Source: Chara braunii (Eukaryota; Streptophyta; Charophyceae; Charales; Characeae). From it: DNA of 64,000 bases. The stretch covers positions 433,737 to 497,736 of the forward strand of contig BFEA01000548.1 in NCBI GenBank assembly GCA_003427395.1, read 5' to 3'. Within the stretch, counting starts at the first letter, position 1, and every line of letters starts with the position of its first letter. The position numbers and the translations under genes are program-made. Under the pieces are notes generated by a model that made no database searches, was not told the origin of the DNA, and was given only the letters and a program-made list of their open reading frames with translations. Shown here piece after piece: positions 10,788 to 21,715 of this stretch.

Positions 10788-10957
10788 ATGGACGTCAAGA
10801 GCGGAGAGGGAAGGATGGCTTCCTCAGGGAGTGACAACGGGCTTCCTATCGTCCTTGTGACCAATGATGACGGGTCCACAGCTCCCGGGTTGCTGGCTCT
10901 TGCTGACGTCCTCATTTTAGGCGGGAAATGCCAGGTCTTTGTCTGTGCGCCTGATCA
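10788..10957 (+). CDS. surE: SurE-type 5'/3'-nucleotidase, first exon
   Basis: The exon encodes LPIVLVTNDDGSTAPGLLAL followed by a segment ending VFVCAPDQ. This matches the N-terminus of SurE proteins, metal-dependent phosphatases that dephosphorylate nucleoside monophosphates. The NDDG motif supplies two metal-binding Asp residues, and the APD strand ends the first Rossmann-like unit. Initiation may be at 10788 or at the in-frame ATG at 10815. Open coding stops at CA|GTGAGT (donor at 10958), a good splice site placed where a small exon would end. SurE is normally about 250-300 residues. I could not find the remaining exons downstream, so the rest is either beyond long introns, lost in repeats, or this is a gene fragment. 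Confidence 0.75.
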
Positions 10958-13090
10958 GTGAGTGTTCCAATATGACTATTCAGAACAGGGGAGTTCTCTC
11001 AATGTATATGTCTTTTTTAGCATTCTTTTTGATCTGTCTAGTTATTCCAACTTTTTTTAAGGGACGCAAACAGTGTACTTAGAGATTGGTCTTATTGTTT
11101 TAGCTTCGAATTGAACCAGTTACGTATTTTCAGCAATCAAGCAAACCAATGAAGGGCAGTCATTATTGGAATGAGAGTAATCAATCAGCTCATCGAAGGA
11201 ACACGTGGGACTGAAACATTGAAGTGGTAGAGGATGGCTTCGTCCCCATCTGATGCGCTATCCACACCCCCCTTCTCTCGCCTCCGCGCGCCCTACGCAA
11301 ATCCCTCTTTTCCCAGGTGCCCCTCTCTGCCGTACTTTTTCTCCCTCGCCTTTCTTAGCCGTCCCATCTTCTCCCCGCCTCTCTTTTTCTCTGAGTGTCC
11401 CGTCTCGTTCCCTGCCCCCGTCCTTACCCTGACTCCGCTCCCTTTCCCATCTTTCCCCCCGCTTGCTCGTTTCTCTCGTGCATGTTTCCCTCGCTTTCCC
11501 TCCACACCCGTTTCTTCCCCTCCCACCTTTATTCCGCTCCCATTTCGCACCCCTTTGTACCCGCCTCTTCCCATTTCCCCCCTTTTACGCTCACCTTCTC
11601 AGCACTGGTCACGGCTCATCATGTGTTCCCTTATTCCGCCTACCCTCCTCTGCCTGTGCTTGGTTCCTTTCCTCGCCTCTCGTCAGCGTCCCTCTCTTTA
11701 CGACAGGTGGCAACTGCTCCATCTTGCCCCCGTTGCTTCACTCCTGCATTCAGTCTCTGTCGTGTCCTCTCCCATCGCTCCCGTCCCTTTTTGTTCCTTC
11801 TCTTCCCTCCTTGCTCCCTCTCCTCAAGTCTACTTCCGCAGGTCTTCTTGAGGAGAATGGAGCGCATCTAGTCGACATCTGTAGGGGAATGCGCCCGAGC
11901 CGAGATCGAGCATCTGGTGCTGTAGTGGACTTCGTTATGTTTTTCCGAAAGCGTGTTCGTGAGCATTTTTCTGGCCAATGCTTGTCATCATTCCCTGTTT
12001 CTGTTCTTCCTCGCTCTTGTCGTCCTGTCTGGAGGGGGGAGAAGGGGGCAGGGGACCCAGTCCTGAATTAGTTACAATCGGGACGTCTTTACCTTGTGAA
12101 CGTGAGCTCTCCAGAGGCTTCCAATCCGAAGGCGTTGAGCTCGTCGTTGTCGAATGCAAGTTGTGCCCATACTGTATGATGTGCGTAATTGATGGTCATT
12201 GACCCCCGAGTGTTATTTTTTCCTCTTGCTTTTTTTGAGGCGAAAAATATGTTGTGATGCTTATGTTTCGTTCCGAGAAATTGTTTCTCAATGAGGCCAT
12301 TTGTTTTGATGCATCAAAATAATATACGAACAGAATTAGAAAAAAAGAGAAATAAGGGTGCCCTTCTTGTTTCTGTTGCCTCCTCTCCCCGCTTTCCCCT
12401 CTCTCTTTCTCGCAAATGCGCTCTTAAATTGATGATGTATTTTATTCACACACATATGGTCACACACCCTAAAGGTCGCACCTATCATATGTCATGATTG
12501 CGCATGACATTGACATCGCAAACGACGAAGCGGCCTGCAGGCAATTTTGTTTTCATTTAATTTTTTCCTCCTTCTACGCGAAGGAGGACGACGCGTGCTA
12601 TTCCATTGTAGCGGAAGCGAACCCGTATTCTTTTCAGCTTTACTGTAAGGAGTTTGGCATTTGTTAAAGTTGATTTGGTGGATTGCCTTCCCCACGAATA
12701 GATTGGAGCTTGTGTTAAAAAAAAAAGAAAAGAAAAGAAGATTTGGTGGATTGCCTACTTAAATTACTTTTGTGCTCCGATGCTTCTGTCCAGGGGGCGC
12801 ACAGATCGCCAGGTGCACGATGGTTAACCCGGACGTGTTTTACCTTGTGTACTTCGATGCATCCTTTTGGACGCACGGACGGCGAGGTGCAGGATAAGTA
12901 CCCGGACGTGTTGTCATCGAGATGCATTCTGACTGAGGGATGGGCACAAATAAATGTATGAACTTTTTGATCAGTTGCATTCATGGTGGCATCCCACCAG
13001 CTCATGACGTAGCGAATGGGTATGGGCATAGGTACCCATGATTTTTTTTCCCCCTTTTTGAAGGCCCAGGTTTAGAAGTTGGAAAGTGCC
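10958..13090. other. Probable intron or intergenic DNA with a CT-rich block
   Basis: Between 11230 and 11850 the plus strand is strongly pyrimidine-rich, giving long but low-complexity Ser/Pro/Leu frames on one strand and Arg/Lys/Glu frames on the other. No conserved domain is seen. It may be intron 1 of the SurE-like gene. No convincing second exon was found. Confidence 0.45.
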
Positions 13091-13092
13091 CA

Positions 13093-13172
13093 GTTTTATG
13101 CAGCCACCAGGATTTGAACTCGTGGTGTATTTGTCAATCGATTTGTGCGTACCGTCTGACAGGTAGGTATAG
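13093..13172 (-). mobile_element. tRNA-like SINE head (family C)
   Basis: The minus strand reads TGTCAGACGGTACGCAC (A-box-like), then GAGTTCAAATCCTGG (good B box) about 40 bases later. An A-rich stretch follows on the minus strand near 13040-13060, suggesting a short SINE rather than a functional tRNA, because no paired acceptor stem is evident. Confidence 0.45.
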
Positions 13173-13465
13173 TCTGGCGGTACTTCCAATAGGGCGATGA
13201 GGATGGTTACGCAAATGCTGGGTAGGAGTACAAGCCCTCCTTTGGCTTGTTTTCCTTGCGCGCATGCAGAATTTTGTTTTCTGCAGAAAGCTGGTGTTTG
13301 AAGTACCAAGTTCACCGTGTCCGTTTGATTGATGACGTCGCCTTGTAGTCGAAGGGCGCTCTGGCAACTCCGATGTCGTGCATATGATTTTGTCTGGCTT
13401 TGAACGTTGCTATCCCCGTGGCATGACTCTAGTCAGTACTGATGATGGGCCTGGGAAACGGGATT

Positions 13466-13711
13466 TTCTCGGCTGTGAGATGAGTTTGGGCATGCATTGC
13501 CCTTTCCCTTTCCTGAGTGTCGTCCAGTTGTCTAGGAGTGAACCTACGATCTGGAAAGTTGAACGCTTGATTGTACAGAACGGCCACTTTTCTTGGCTTG
13601 GAGATGAGTGGGCGTGGATTGCCCTTTCCCTTTCCCGAGTGTCGTCCAGTTTGTCTAAGAGTGAACCTACGATCTGGAAAGTTGAACGTTTGATTGTACA
13701 GAACGGCCATT
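13466..13711. repeat. Two-copy tandem duplication, unit about 122 bp
   Basis: Two adjacent copies share GCCCTTTCCCTTTCC (starting at 13499 and 13621), GTGTCGTCCAGT and the long ACCTACGATCTGGAAAGTTGAA block, with scattered substitutions and a one-base indel. Reading frames through it repeat accordingly but match no family known to me. Confidence 0.85.
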
Positions 13712-14823
13712 TCTTTGAACCGTGGGGGAGCAAACAGCAGAGGACTGCCATAGTTGGTAGCTATGTGCATAGTGTTGCTGCCAACACGACCCACTTGTGT
13801 AAGATTCCTTTTTTTTTTTTTTTTTTCCCTTATTGGGCGTCGGCTTTGAAACGCGAGCTCAGACTGAAAGGTTTTCGGGAGGAGTTTTACGGAAGTTGTT
13901 CGACAATTTTCCACGTGGAAAGGGCGGAATTTGGGTCTATACGTATCATCTACTGTTCGAATATGTGAACGACAGCACAGGCTGTAGAGGCGACACCAGG
14001 GCGAAGAAAGTCCAGACGTTGGCCAAGCCTAGCACTGTGTGATGAGCGATTGTGTGTTTGCTCCGTGCTTTTCGTTTTGTATTAGTGCCACTGATGGTAA
14101 TCGGGACGGGGTAACCTTGTTTTAGGCTCGTTTAGGACGTTGCAGACGGTTTGATCAGTTTGGGACTTCGTTTTTTCTTTTTGGCCTTTGTATTGTTTCT
14201 CCTCTTTTTTAGGGTTGTACTTGGTTTGCTTTCTGTTGGGATCTTTTGCGTTTACAGGAAGCTGGGACCTTTTGGGCCTTGTGTACTCGGCACTGGTACA
14301 CTTGAGGTCTCCGGACCGAGACGGGGATATAATCTACAGCAGCGTTCGTACTACTCCTTCGTGGTGCTAAGTCATAGATCATCATAATGATGAGCGCTGA
14401 CCGACGAGTAGGGTTGGTGGTTTGAAGGAAGTTGACAAAGAGGCGTAGGGGGGTGGAAAGCCCCCCGAAGTCAGCCACGTGGCAGTGGCTGAAACATGTT
14501 GGGGGATCCAGCATGACTACTTGTATACTCATGCTTTACTTTGCTGAGCAATCGTTTGGTGTGTCTTACACTTTGATTGTGCTCTTTCTATCTCTATCTC
14601 ATACTCAGGCTAATGAAAAGTTTTCGACTTTACTGGGAAAGATCTTGATTTCTCGCCTTTATTAATTCAAACTTCGTGTGCGTTTTAAACACTCAAGGTC
14701 GAAGTCACACCAGCAAGATCCACATGGTATGAATACACAGAACTTTACAACTTGAAATGAAGTACACAGGTTTCCAAAGGTCTGCAGCTGTGGCCGCCAG
14801 CAACAACGACAAGCACGTAACTA

Positions 14824-14825
<2 letters not shown>

Positions 14826-14876
<51 letters not shown>
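14826..14876. repeat. (CT)n(TATC)n microsatellite
   Basis: A CT dinucleotide run continues into a short TATC tetranucleotide run. Confidence 0.9.
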
Positions 14877-15609
14877 CCCCCCTTCTCTCTCTACACTTCT
14901 GCGCACACACACTCACACAGCTCTCACTGTCTTTGTCTGAACGTCCTCACTCCCTCTCAACTAACGCCCTATCTTGCATCTATGGCTTCCCCATCGTCTA
15001 CTTCCTCACCAGTCACTTGGCACATAATAAAGCAGCAGTGCTACATAAGCACCGGTCGAACAAGAAGAGGTTCCTGGCGTGGGCCTCCCAAATGTGTTTG
15101 TGTCGGGTGACTCCTCACGTGGCTGATGGCTTCTTCTTGCTGCAGTTGACAAAGATTCGAACTGTCTCCCATTCCTTTCTTGCTGGGAGTGGACACCTGG
15201 TGACTGCCTACCTACTGCTTGCTAGGAACGTCTATTGTTCCTGGCCCTCATCCTACGGAATCTCTACTTTGTTTGCCATAACACCTACCGGAAAGTTCTA
15301 AGCGTGACCCTATGATATAAAAGAAAACGGGACTACTGTGTTGCCGGGAGTGGGCTACGCTTGAATCCTTTCACTCTCGCCGATCTAATTTTGAGGTCCT
15401 CCGGGCAGAGCTACCTTGCGTCCGTGAGAACATCTATGGTATAGAACATACTTTCAATGTCCCCCTTATAGCAACTCCTGAGAAATTCCTTCTTTTAGCA
15501 CGAATTCTTCAGACTTAAGCCACCCAAAATCACTGAGTGCGTGCTCTATCATTCTGAACCGTGCGTCTCATACTTCAGGGAGTAATCTCTGAATCTTATC
15601 CGGATTCAG

Positions 15610-17060
15610 AGCATCCACCCCTTGTGAAACTCACGGTGTTGACAACTGCACTGAGTTATTATATGCACAAGCTATCTTAGGGAGGTGCTCGTCCCAATCT
15701 ACTTGGTTTGGTCTAATACACAATACTAAGGGTTTAATGCAACAACTTGTTATCTGTTCTGTTTGGCCATTAGTTGCAGTATGTCTACCCGATGACAAGG
15801 CCAATTGCGATCCGTACACTTTCATTAACTGCTGCCAATGTACCATCGTAAATCTAACATCTCTAAACTACGGTCAAAGGATGGCTGTGGTCCTTGACCC
15901 AATATACGGAGAACTTTCAGATTACCAATTATGTCTTAGCTTCTGCTGGCGAAGGAATAAATTCCACACACTTGCTGAACCAGTCTACTATGATCATAAC
16001 TTGACTATAGCCGTTTCTAAACTTGACCTGAGTGTCCACATTCTCTAAGTCCTGAGGGAATAGGTGGAGGTCTCAACAGTCCTAGTGAACGTTGGGTCAC
16101 ACTCTTGTTCCTTCGACCAACTTTACACTTCTTTACCTAGGTCACACAGTCTACCTTCATTCCTGGCCATATTAAGGTAGCGTAGGTCTTCCTCCAACCG
16201 AATTGTCCCTCTGAATGATGGGCTTCCCTGAAGGTGATGCTCATGGTCTCTTCATGGGAGGGAATGCATAGTCGACTTTCTCCACTGGCTGTGAGGAACG
16301 ACAATCCGTCAGCTAATTTATATTCTGGCTATTCCTGCCGCCTCTGCTTTACCTTGGCTATCACCTCACGATAAATGCATAAGCGTCTCTAATCTTCTGT
16401 TGTAATTCCTTTCCTCTGTTTCTTTTTACAACGAGTCTCAGTACCAAATCAACGTTTATTGATGAATGTAATGAATCATAATTCAATTGAAATATTTAGA
16501 TGACTAGAGTCAAATGTGGCTATGTTGCTTGTAAACAATGTAGAAGTACACTTTGTCAAAGACCTGGTTCAAGGGGAGCTCATTCAATGTTATTTTGCAA
16601 TGTTCAACAATAGAATATGAAATGAATCATCATACTTACATGCATCAGTAGCCAATTTGATTGGAGTGCAGGAAGTAAAGATGTAGCTTTTTGCACATCT
16701 TTAGATAATTATTAAGCGTGCCAAATATATCTGCTCTTCACGACAACACATTAGGACAACATCGCAGTTTCCATTTACTAGTTTCAGCTTGAAGTTGAAC
16801 TGATCGGTCACTCTAGCCCATCTTTGCAACTTAGTTAATGCATGAGCCTGCGTCTTCAACTAGCCTAGGGCCTCGTGATCTGAGTAAAGGTCGAAATGCA
16901 TTTGTAATAAATAATGTTGCCAAGTCTGTAGGGCTTCATAGAGAGCATACAACTCTCATTTGGAGGTAGAGTCGGCTACTTTTTTCGAGGGTAGTCTTTT
17001 TGACATAAACTCTAGCAGTTTATAGCCTTTGCGTGTATCTTGCTATAACACATCTAGCGT
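15610..17060 (-). mobile_element. Degenerate Ty3/gypsy pol fragment
   Basis: On the minus strand I can read an RNase H block (ELYALYEALQTWQHYL then LYSDHEAL, about 16780-17000), an integrase zinc-binding block (FGWRKTYATLIWPGMK, about 16130-16230), a core block (YSQVMIIVDWFSKCVEFIP, about 15930-16030), and SGRHTATNGQTEQITSC with IACAYNNSVQLSTP (15631-15846). Order and motifs are those of gypsy pol. Stops occur throughout and no LTRs are visible, so it is an old fragment. Confidence 0.75.
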
Positions 17061-17409
17061 CTGTACGCAGTGTGATCTGTTAAGTTCCTAAACAGGCGAT
17101 AGGACCAACATATCTACATGGGATTTGAAAACTGCAGAAATTGCATATATACTCATTGCCTGTACGAGTGCAGGGAACACAGTGATAGATCACCCCAAGA
17201 ACATATAACCACTGCTTGACAGCTGAGGGCCGATCTACGAACGCGTGTGGCCGTCGTCTGAACTTGTTTCTAAAACATATTGTGCCCAATATGAAATGAA
17301 AGAGTAAAATATTGAGAATGAGGAAAAATTGAAAGGCATTCCACAATGCAGACCCCAAATTCGAATCTCAGGGTCAAGTTCCCAGGCTAAAAGAGGCCGA
17401 GTCGGCCGG

Positions 17410-17660
17410 AAAAGCTAAGTCGGGTACCCCAGAGGTAAAGTCCATCAGGCACCCGGTCAACAGTCACATCCAATAGGCGAAAGTCACGTCTCACGGTGAA
17501 AGGGCATATCCCACAGGCAAAGGGCACTTCCCCAGGCAAAAGTCATGTTCCACTGGCAAAAGTCACGTCTCGAAGTCAAGGACATTCCACAGGCAACAGT
17601 CATGTCTCATAGGCAAAGAGGCATATCCCACAGATGAAAAGCCGTGGCTCACAGGCCCAA
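17410..17660. repeat. Degenerate minisatellite, unit about 20 bp
   Basis: Repeated variants of GGCAAAAGTCACGTCTCACA (alternating AGTCAC, AGTCAT and GGGCAT centres) follow one another about ten times. Units diverge by several bases each. Confidence 0.7.
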
Positions 17661-18044
17661 GCAGCAGCACACCAAGGGAAAATTCAGGGAGGTACCAGGC
17701 TCGACATTCTGAAGCAAACAGGCAGTGGGGAACCAGTACCAAATCAAGCCAAAGGAAGCAGAGGCTGGGACGAGTTCAGGTTCAGTCCAAGTCGATATAA
17801 GGACTGGCAAGCCACATTTGATGGAGATTGCTCATTCGTGAGAAGTGTGGAAGTGCTGCTTAAGCGCTTGTGCACTATCTGCGAGTAGCATGTGTGAGAG
17901 CCCTGCTGGGCAGCACTGTGCTGAGGAGGGAAGGTGGCCATAGCCGCTCAGCTAGTAGTTGGAGGTAGACCTGACTAGTAGCGGATGTATTCAGAGTTAA
18001 GATCCTCAAGTAGAGGGAGTAGAGGGAGAGAGTGAGCACATGCA

Positions 18045-18045
<1 letters not shown>

Positions 18046-18128
<83 letters not shown>
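18046..18128. repeat. (GA)n microsatellite next to an assembly gap
   Basis: About 40 GA units end 15 bases before the N run, a likely cause of the assembly break. Confidence 0.95.
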
Positions 18129-18131
<3 letters not shown>

Positions 18132-18142
18132 CCTACCTTGGA

Positions 18143-18427
18143 NNNNNNNNNNNNNNNNNNNNNNNNNNNNNNNNNNNNNNNNNNNNNNNNNNNNNNNNNN
18201 NNNNNNNNNNNNNNNNNNNNNNNNNNNNNNNNNNNNNNNNNNNNNNNNNNNNNNNNNNNNNNNNNNNNNNNNNNNNNNNNNNNNNNNNNNNNNNNNNNNN
18301 NNNNNNNNNNNNNNNNNNNNNNNNNNNNNNNNNNNNNNNNNNNNNNNNNNNNNNNNNNNNNNNNNNNNNNNNNNNNNNNNNNNNNNNNNNNNNNNNNNNN
18401 NNNNNNNNNNNNNNNNNNNNNNNNNNN
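18143..18427. other. Assembly gap (285 N)
   Basis: Unresolved bases. The left flank is nuclear repeat DNA and the right flank is mitochondrial-type sequence, so the two sides may not be truly adjacent. Confidence 0.99.
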
Positions 18428-18631
18428 TCTTTTTAAAGCATTACTTTTTTTGAGTGCAGGTTCTGTGATTCATGCAATGTCTGATGAACAAGATATGCGC
18501 AAAATGGGAGGATTAGCTTCTTTGTTACCTTTTACTTATGCTATGATGCTAATAGGCAGCATGTCTTTAATTGGATTTCCTTTTTTAACTGGATTTTATT
18601 CGAAGGATGTGATCTTAGAACTTGCTTATAC
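18428..18631 (+). pseudogene. nad5: nad5 fragment of mitochondrial origin (NUMT)
   Basis: The plus strand encodes [20 protein letters not shown], followed by [20 protein letters not shown] and [20 protein letters not shown], ending ILELAYT. This is a highly conserved part of NADH dehydrogenase subunit 5, a proton-pumping membrane subunit of complex I, in green-lineage form. Similarity stops abruptly at a TA dinucleotide run at 18634. About 68 of roughly 670 codons are present. The AT-rich, undamaged coding contrasts with its surroundings and suggests recent transfer to the nucleus or an assembly join across the gap. Confidence 0.9.
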
Positions 18632-18931
18632 TGATATATATATATATATATCAGAAAAATCTGAAAAAAATATATGTTATGTAAAATAACAATACAAGCA
18701 ACTTTTGCCTTGGAGTCATGTTCAAATTCGTAGCCAATCATGAGTTAAAAATCAATATATATCGTCATCGTCACAATATATCGTCAAATATATATATATA
18801 TCGTCACAAACAGAACTGCCCGGTAAACCGTAGGCAGAGAGAGAGAAGAGGACAACAAACGAGGGGCTGTGACAAACTGTTTCGTCAGAGTTTCACCGAC
18901 TCATCAGGAGGCTGAACCCTATATATATATA

Positions 18932-19683
18932 CAGGGTTACCAGCCCATACGTACGGAGGTCCCCGGGCAGACCTCCGTACGTACGGGCGTTCAGGGTCCC
19001 GTACGGGGTCCGAACCCGACGACGTTCGGCCCCCCGCCAAAAATTATTTTGGGGCCTAAAAATATATTTTTTTTTCTGATTTTTTTTTTGTGGGTTCTCT
19101 ATGACGTGAGGTACACGCCTATAAATTTTCAAGTCATTTGGCTAAGCCAAATAAGAATGAAAAATCGCCAAAGATGGCGGTGTCAAAACGTGCTTGCCCA
19201 CGTTTTTTTCCACTTTTTACTTTTTGTTTTCACTTTAATTCGGGGTCTAAACGTTTTTATTATTTTTTGAAACTTTTTTAGTGTGTTTTGCATTATGTGA
19301 AGTACACATATGTAAATTTTCAGGTCATTTAGCTATTCCAAAAAAAAAAAGAAAAATCGCCAAAGATGGCGGTGTCGAAAACGTGCTCGCGAACTCACTA
19401 AATTTAATTCTTTTTTTATTTTTTGTTATTTTTATTATTTTTTTGGTATTTTATTCTTATTTCAAATTTGGCAAGGAATTTGGATGTAATGCTCAGGCAA
19501 ATCTTGTTTAGTTTATTTTTCTTCATAACATATCTCTTTTTCATATTTTTTTGATTTTTTTGATTTTTTTTTTTTTTTTGGGTCCGCGTTCGGCCCGAAC
19601 GGCCGAACGCATCCCCAATGGGTCCCATACGTTCGGGCGTTTGGGTTCGGGCGTTCGGCCCATCCCGAACGCCGGTTACCCTT
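18932..19683. mobile_element. hAT-like MITE
   Basis: The ends are CAGGGTTACCAGCCC and CGGCGGTTACCCTT-type inverse sequence (core AGGGTNACC), inserted in TATATATA on both sides. CAGGG termini with an 8-bp target duplication are typical of hAT elements, although here the flanks are simple TA repeat and so not diagnostic. It is about 750 bp with no coding capacity. Inside are two diverged copies (about 19100-19205 and 19292-19395, offset 191 bp) sharing TAAATTTTCA, AAAAATCGCCAAAGATGGCG and a GTGTC-AAACGTGCT segment. Confidence 0.5.
18949..18982. other. Perfect 13-bp hairpin
   Basis: ACGTACGGAGGTC (18949-18961) pairs exactly with GACCTCCGTACGT (18970-18982) across an 8-base loop, inside the left arm of the hAT-like MITE. 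Confidence 0.85.
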
Positions 19684-19940
19684 TATATATATATATATGT
19701 ATATATGTATTTACGGAAAAAAATTATGTTCGCCCGAACATGTTCGCGAGTTGTTCGTGTGAACGCGCGAACACGTTCGCGAGAACGTGAAGGGGCGCGG
19801 ACACGTTCGCTGTGCTACGCAGCCCTACACTTACAGAAATCGCTAACGTGAGAATTGGGCGATCCTGGCCGCCCACTGTCCTATCGGCCCGACAGTTTGG
19901 ATTTCCGCGCGATCTTAAGACTTTAAGACTTTAAGACTAT

Positions 19941-19990
19941 AAGATCGCGTGACGATCTAGGCTGTCTGCTCTAGATCGTCGCGCGATCTT
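19941..19990. other. 20-bp stem hairpin with one mismatch
   Basis: AAGATCGCGTGACGATCTAG (19941-19960) pairs with 19971-19990 across a 10-base loop, with one mispair. It is preceded by three TAAGACTT direct repeats. It may be a recombination remnant or element end; no gene is nearby. Confidence 0.8.
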
Positions 19991-20094
19991 TAAGTTTTAA
20001 GATCACGGGACGATCCGAGCCATCAGGCCGGTAGGACTGCAGGCGGCTTGGATCGTCACGCCCACTGAAAAAGAGGGCCCATTGTAAAAGAATT

Positions 20095-20870
20095 GCCCCG
20101 GTACCAGCTGGCCATTTGGCGGCTGCAGAGTGGCCACCTCCCGTTTGCCACCTCCCGCCATCTCCTCTCCGCATCCGCCACCTTCCATCCGCCTCCTCCT
20201 GCCATATCCTCTCTCGCTTTCTTCGCCACTTCTCCTCTCTTGCTTTCCTCCCGCCTTCGCCACTTCTCCTTCGCCTTTGCCACCTCCCGTTTGCCTCCTC
20301 CCGCCATCTCCTCCTGCAATCAACTCTCCACCTTCGCCACCTTCCGTCCGCCTCCTCTTGCCATGTCCTCTCTCGCTTTCCTCCCTGCCTATGCCACTTC
20401 TCCGCCTCCGCCACCTCCCATCTGCCTCCTCCTATTATCTCTTCCCTCCATCACCTTTCCACCTCCGCCACCTCTCTTTTGCCTCCTCCCGCCATCTCCT
20501 CCCGCCGTCTCCTCTCCGTCTCTTCCTCCTCCCGTCTTCCTCCTCCCGCCATCTCCTCTTCGCCTCCGCCCACCTCTCCTCCATCTCCGCTTGCCTCCGC
20601 TCTGGCTTTCGTTTCGTTGCTTGCACATCTGCGATCCCTCTGCCCGCCTTTAAAAACAATAATAAAAATCAAAATGGTGCGCGCCCACCTCCTCACGGTG
20701 AGCACCGACCTCCTGTCCGCCTCCGCCCACCTCCCTCCCCCCATTAGGATCGCCAATCTACCCTCGGCCTTCGCCCACCTCCCGTCCGCCTCCTCCCGCC
20801 ATCTCCTCTCCCTCTTTCCTGTTTGCCTCTGCCTCTTCTCCTCCGCCTCCGCTCACCTCCACTCTGGAGA
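20095..20870. repeat. CT-rich imperfect tandem repeat
   Basis: Variants of CCTCCCGCCATCTCCTC and CTTCGCCACTTCTCC recur for nearly 800 bp, with a longer period of about 160 bp (GCCATxTCCTCTCTCGCTTTC near 20202 and 20360). It produces long Ser/Pro/Leu and Gly/Glu/Arg frames in every phase that are not real genes. Confidence 0.8.
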
Positions 20871-21048
20871 CAGCAAACTGTTGGGGTTCAACCTCGTGAT
20901 GAGTCGGTGAAAGTTCGACGAAACAATTTGGAACGCACCTACTTCCTTTGGTGGAGTTGTGTACAGCGAACATGGCCAGCAAAGAATGTAGCTAGTCTTT
21001 ATCACTGAGAAAGGGGAGGTCGTAAAATCACCCCCAGAGATAGAAGCA

Positions 21049-21715
21049 GTGGTTGCGCAATATGGAGACCTCTTTGAGGAGCCTAGGGGTGTGGTGGAAA
21101 AGGAGATTGTCCACGCACTAGAAGTCGTCCACAGTAGCAACGTACATAGAGGGCGAATCTATGGGATGACTCCTGCGGAGCTAGATGAGCTTCGCCGCCA
21201 GCTCAAGGAGCTCACAGAGAAGGGCTGGATTCGGCCAAGTACGCCCCCCTACGGAGCGCCTGTTGTATTTATCCCAAAGAAAGGGGGGACCCTAAGGATG
21301 TGCACTGACTATAGGGGCCTCAATGCCATCACCGTTAAGAACACAAAACCCCTACCACACATCGACGAACCCCTACTTCACGAAGATAGATTTGAAGTCC
21401 AAAGACCATAAGATTGCTATTAGACCTGAGGACCACCAAAAAACTGCTTTTCAGACCAGGTACGGTTTGTACGAGTTTGCGGCGATACCCTTTGGATTAT
21501 GCAATGCTCGTGAGACCTTCCAACACACAATGAACCGAATCTTGCATGAGTACTTAGACAAGTTTATCGTCGTGTATCTCGACGATATCCTTATCTTTAG
21601 TAGGATTGTAGAGGAGCACACTAAGCACGTAAAAACAATGCTAGGACTCCTGAGACAACACCAATACAAGGTTAACTTGGAGAAATGCGAATTTGGTCGC
21701 ACCAAGATCTTGTAG
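21049..21715 (+). pseudogene. Element VI reverse transcriptase
   Basis: [18 protein letters not shown], then [20 protein letters not shown] and [15 protein letters not shown] form the RT fingers and first palm blocks. A frameshift near 21380 splits the region around the first catalytic Asp. The second half has KTAFQTRYGLYEFAAIPFGL and the active site VVYLDDILIFSR. A TAG at 21713-21715 ends the frame immediately before the connection domain. The motif order is complete apart from the frameshift. Confidence 0.9.

Larger units (their letters stand above)
18873..20930. mobile_element. 2-kb block bounded by a 48-bp inverted repeat
   Basis: 18873-18920 and the reverse complement of 20883-20930 match at about 41 of 48 positions, sharing TGTTTCGTC and TTTCACCGACTCATCA. 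Between them lie a hAT-like MITE, hairpin-rich GC/AT blocks and a CT-rich minisatellite. It could be a composite DNA transposon or two inverted copies of one repeat. No target duplication is clear, and no transposase is seen. Confidence 0.45.

Noticed and set aside
11234-12071. Long plus-strand frames rich in Ser, Pro, Leu and Phe
   Set aside because: They overlap one another in several phases of a pyrimidine-rich block. Composition, not selection, keeps them open, and no domain is visible.
14933-15301. 122-codon plus-strand frame with hydrophobic segments
   Set aside because: No recognisable family, flanked by microsatellite, and no splice or start context to support it.
20093-20910. Several 180-260 codon frames
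   Set aside because: They come from a CT-rich imperfect tandem repeat that is open in all phases.
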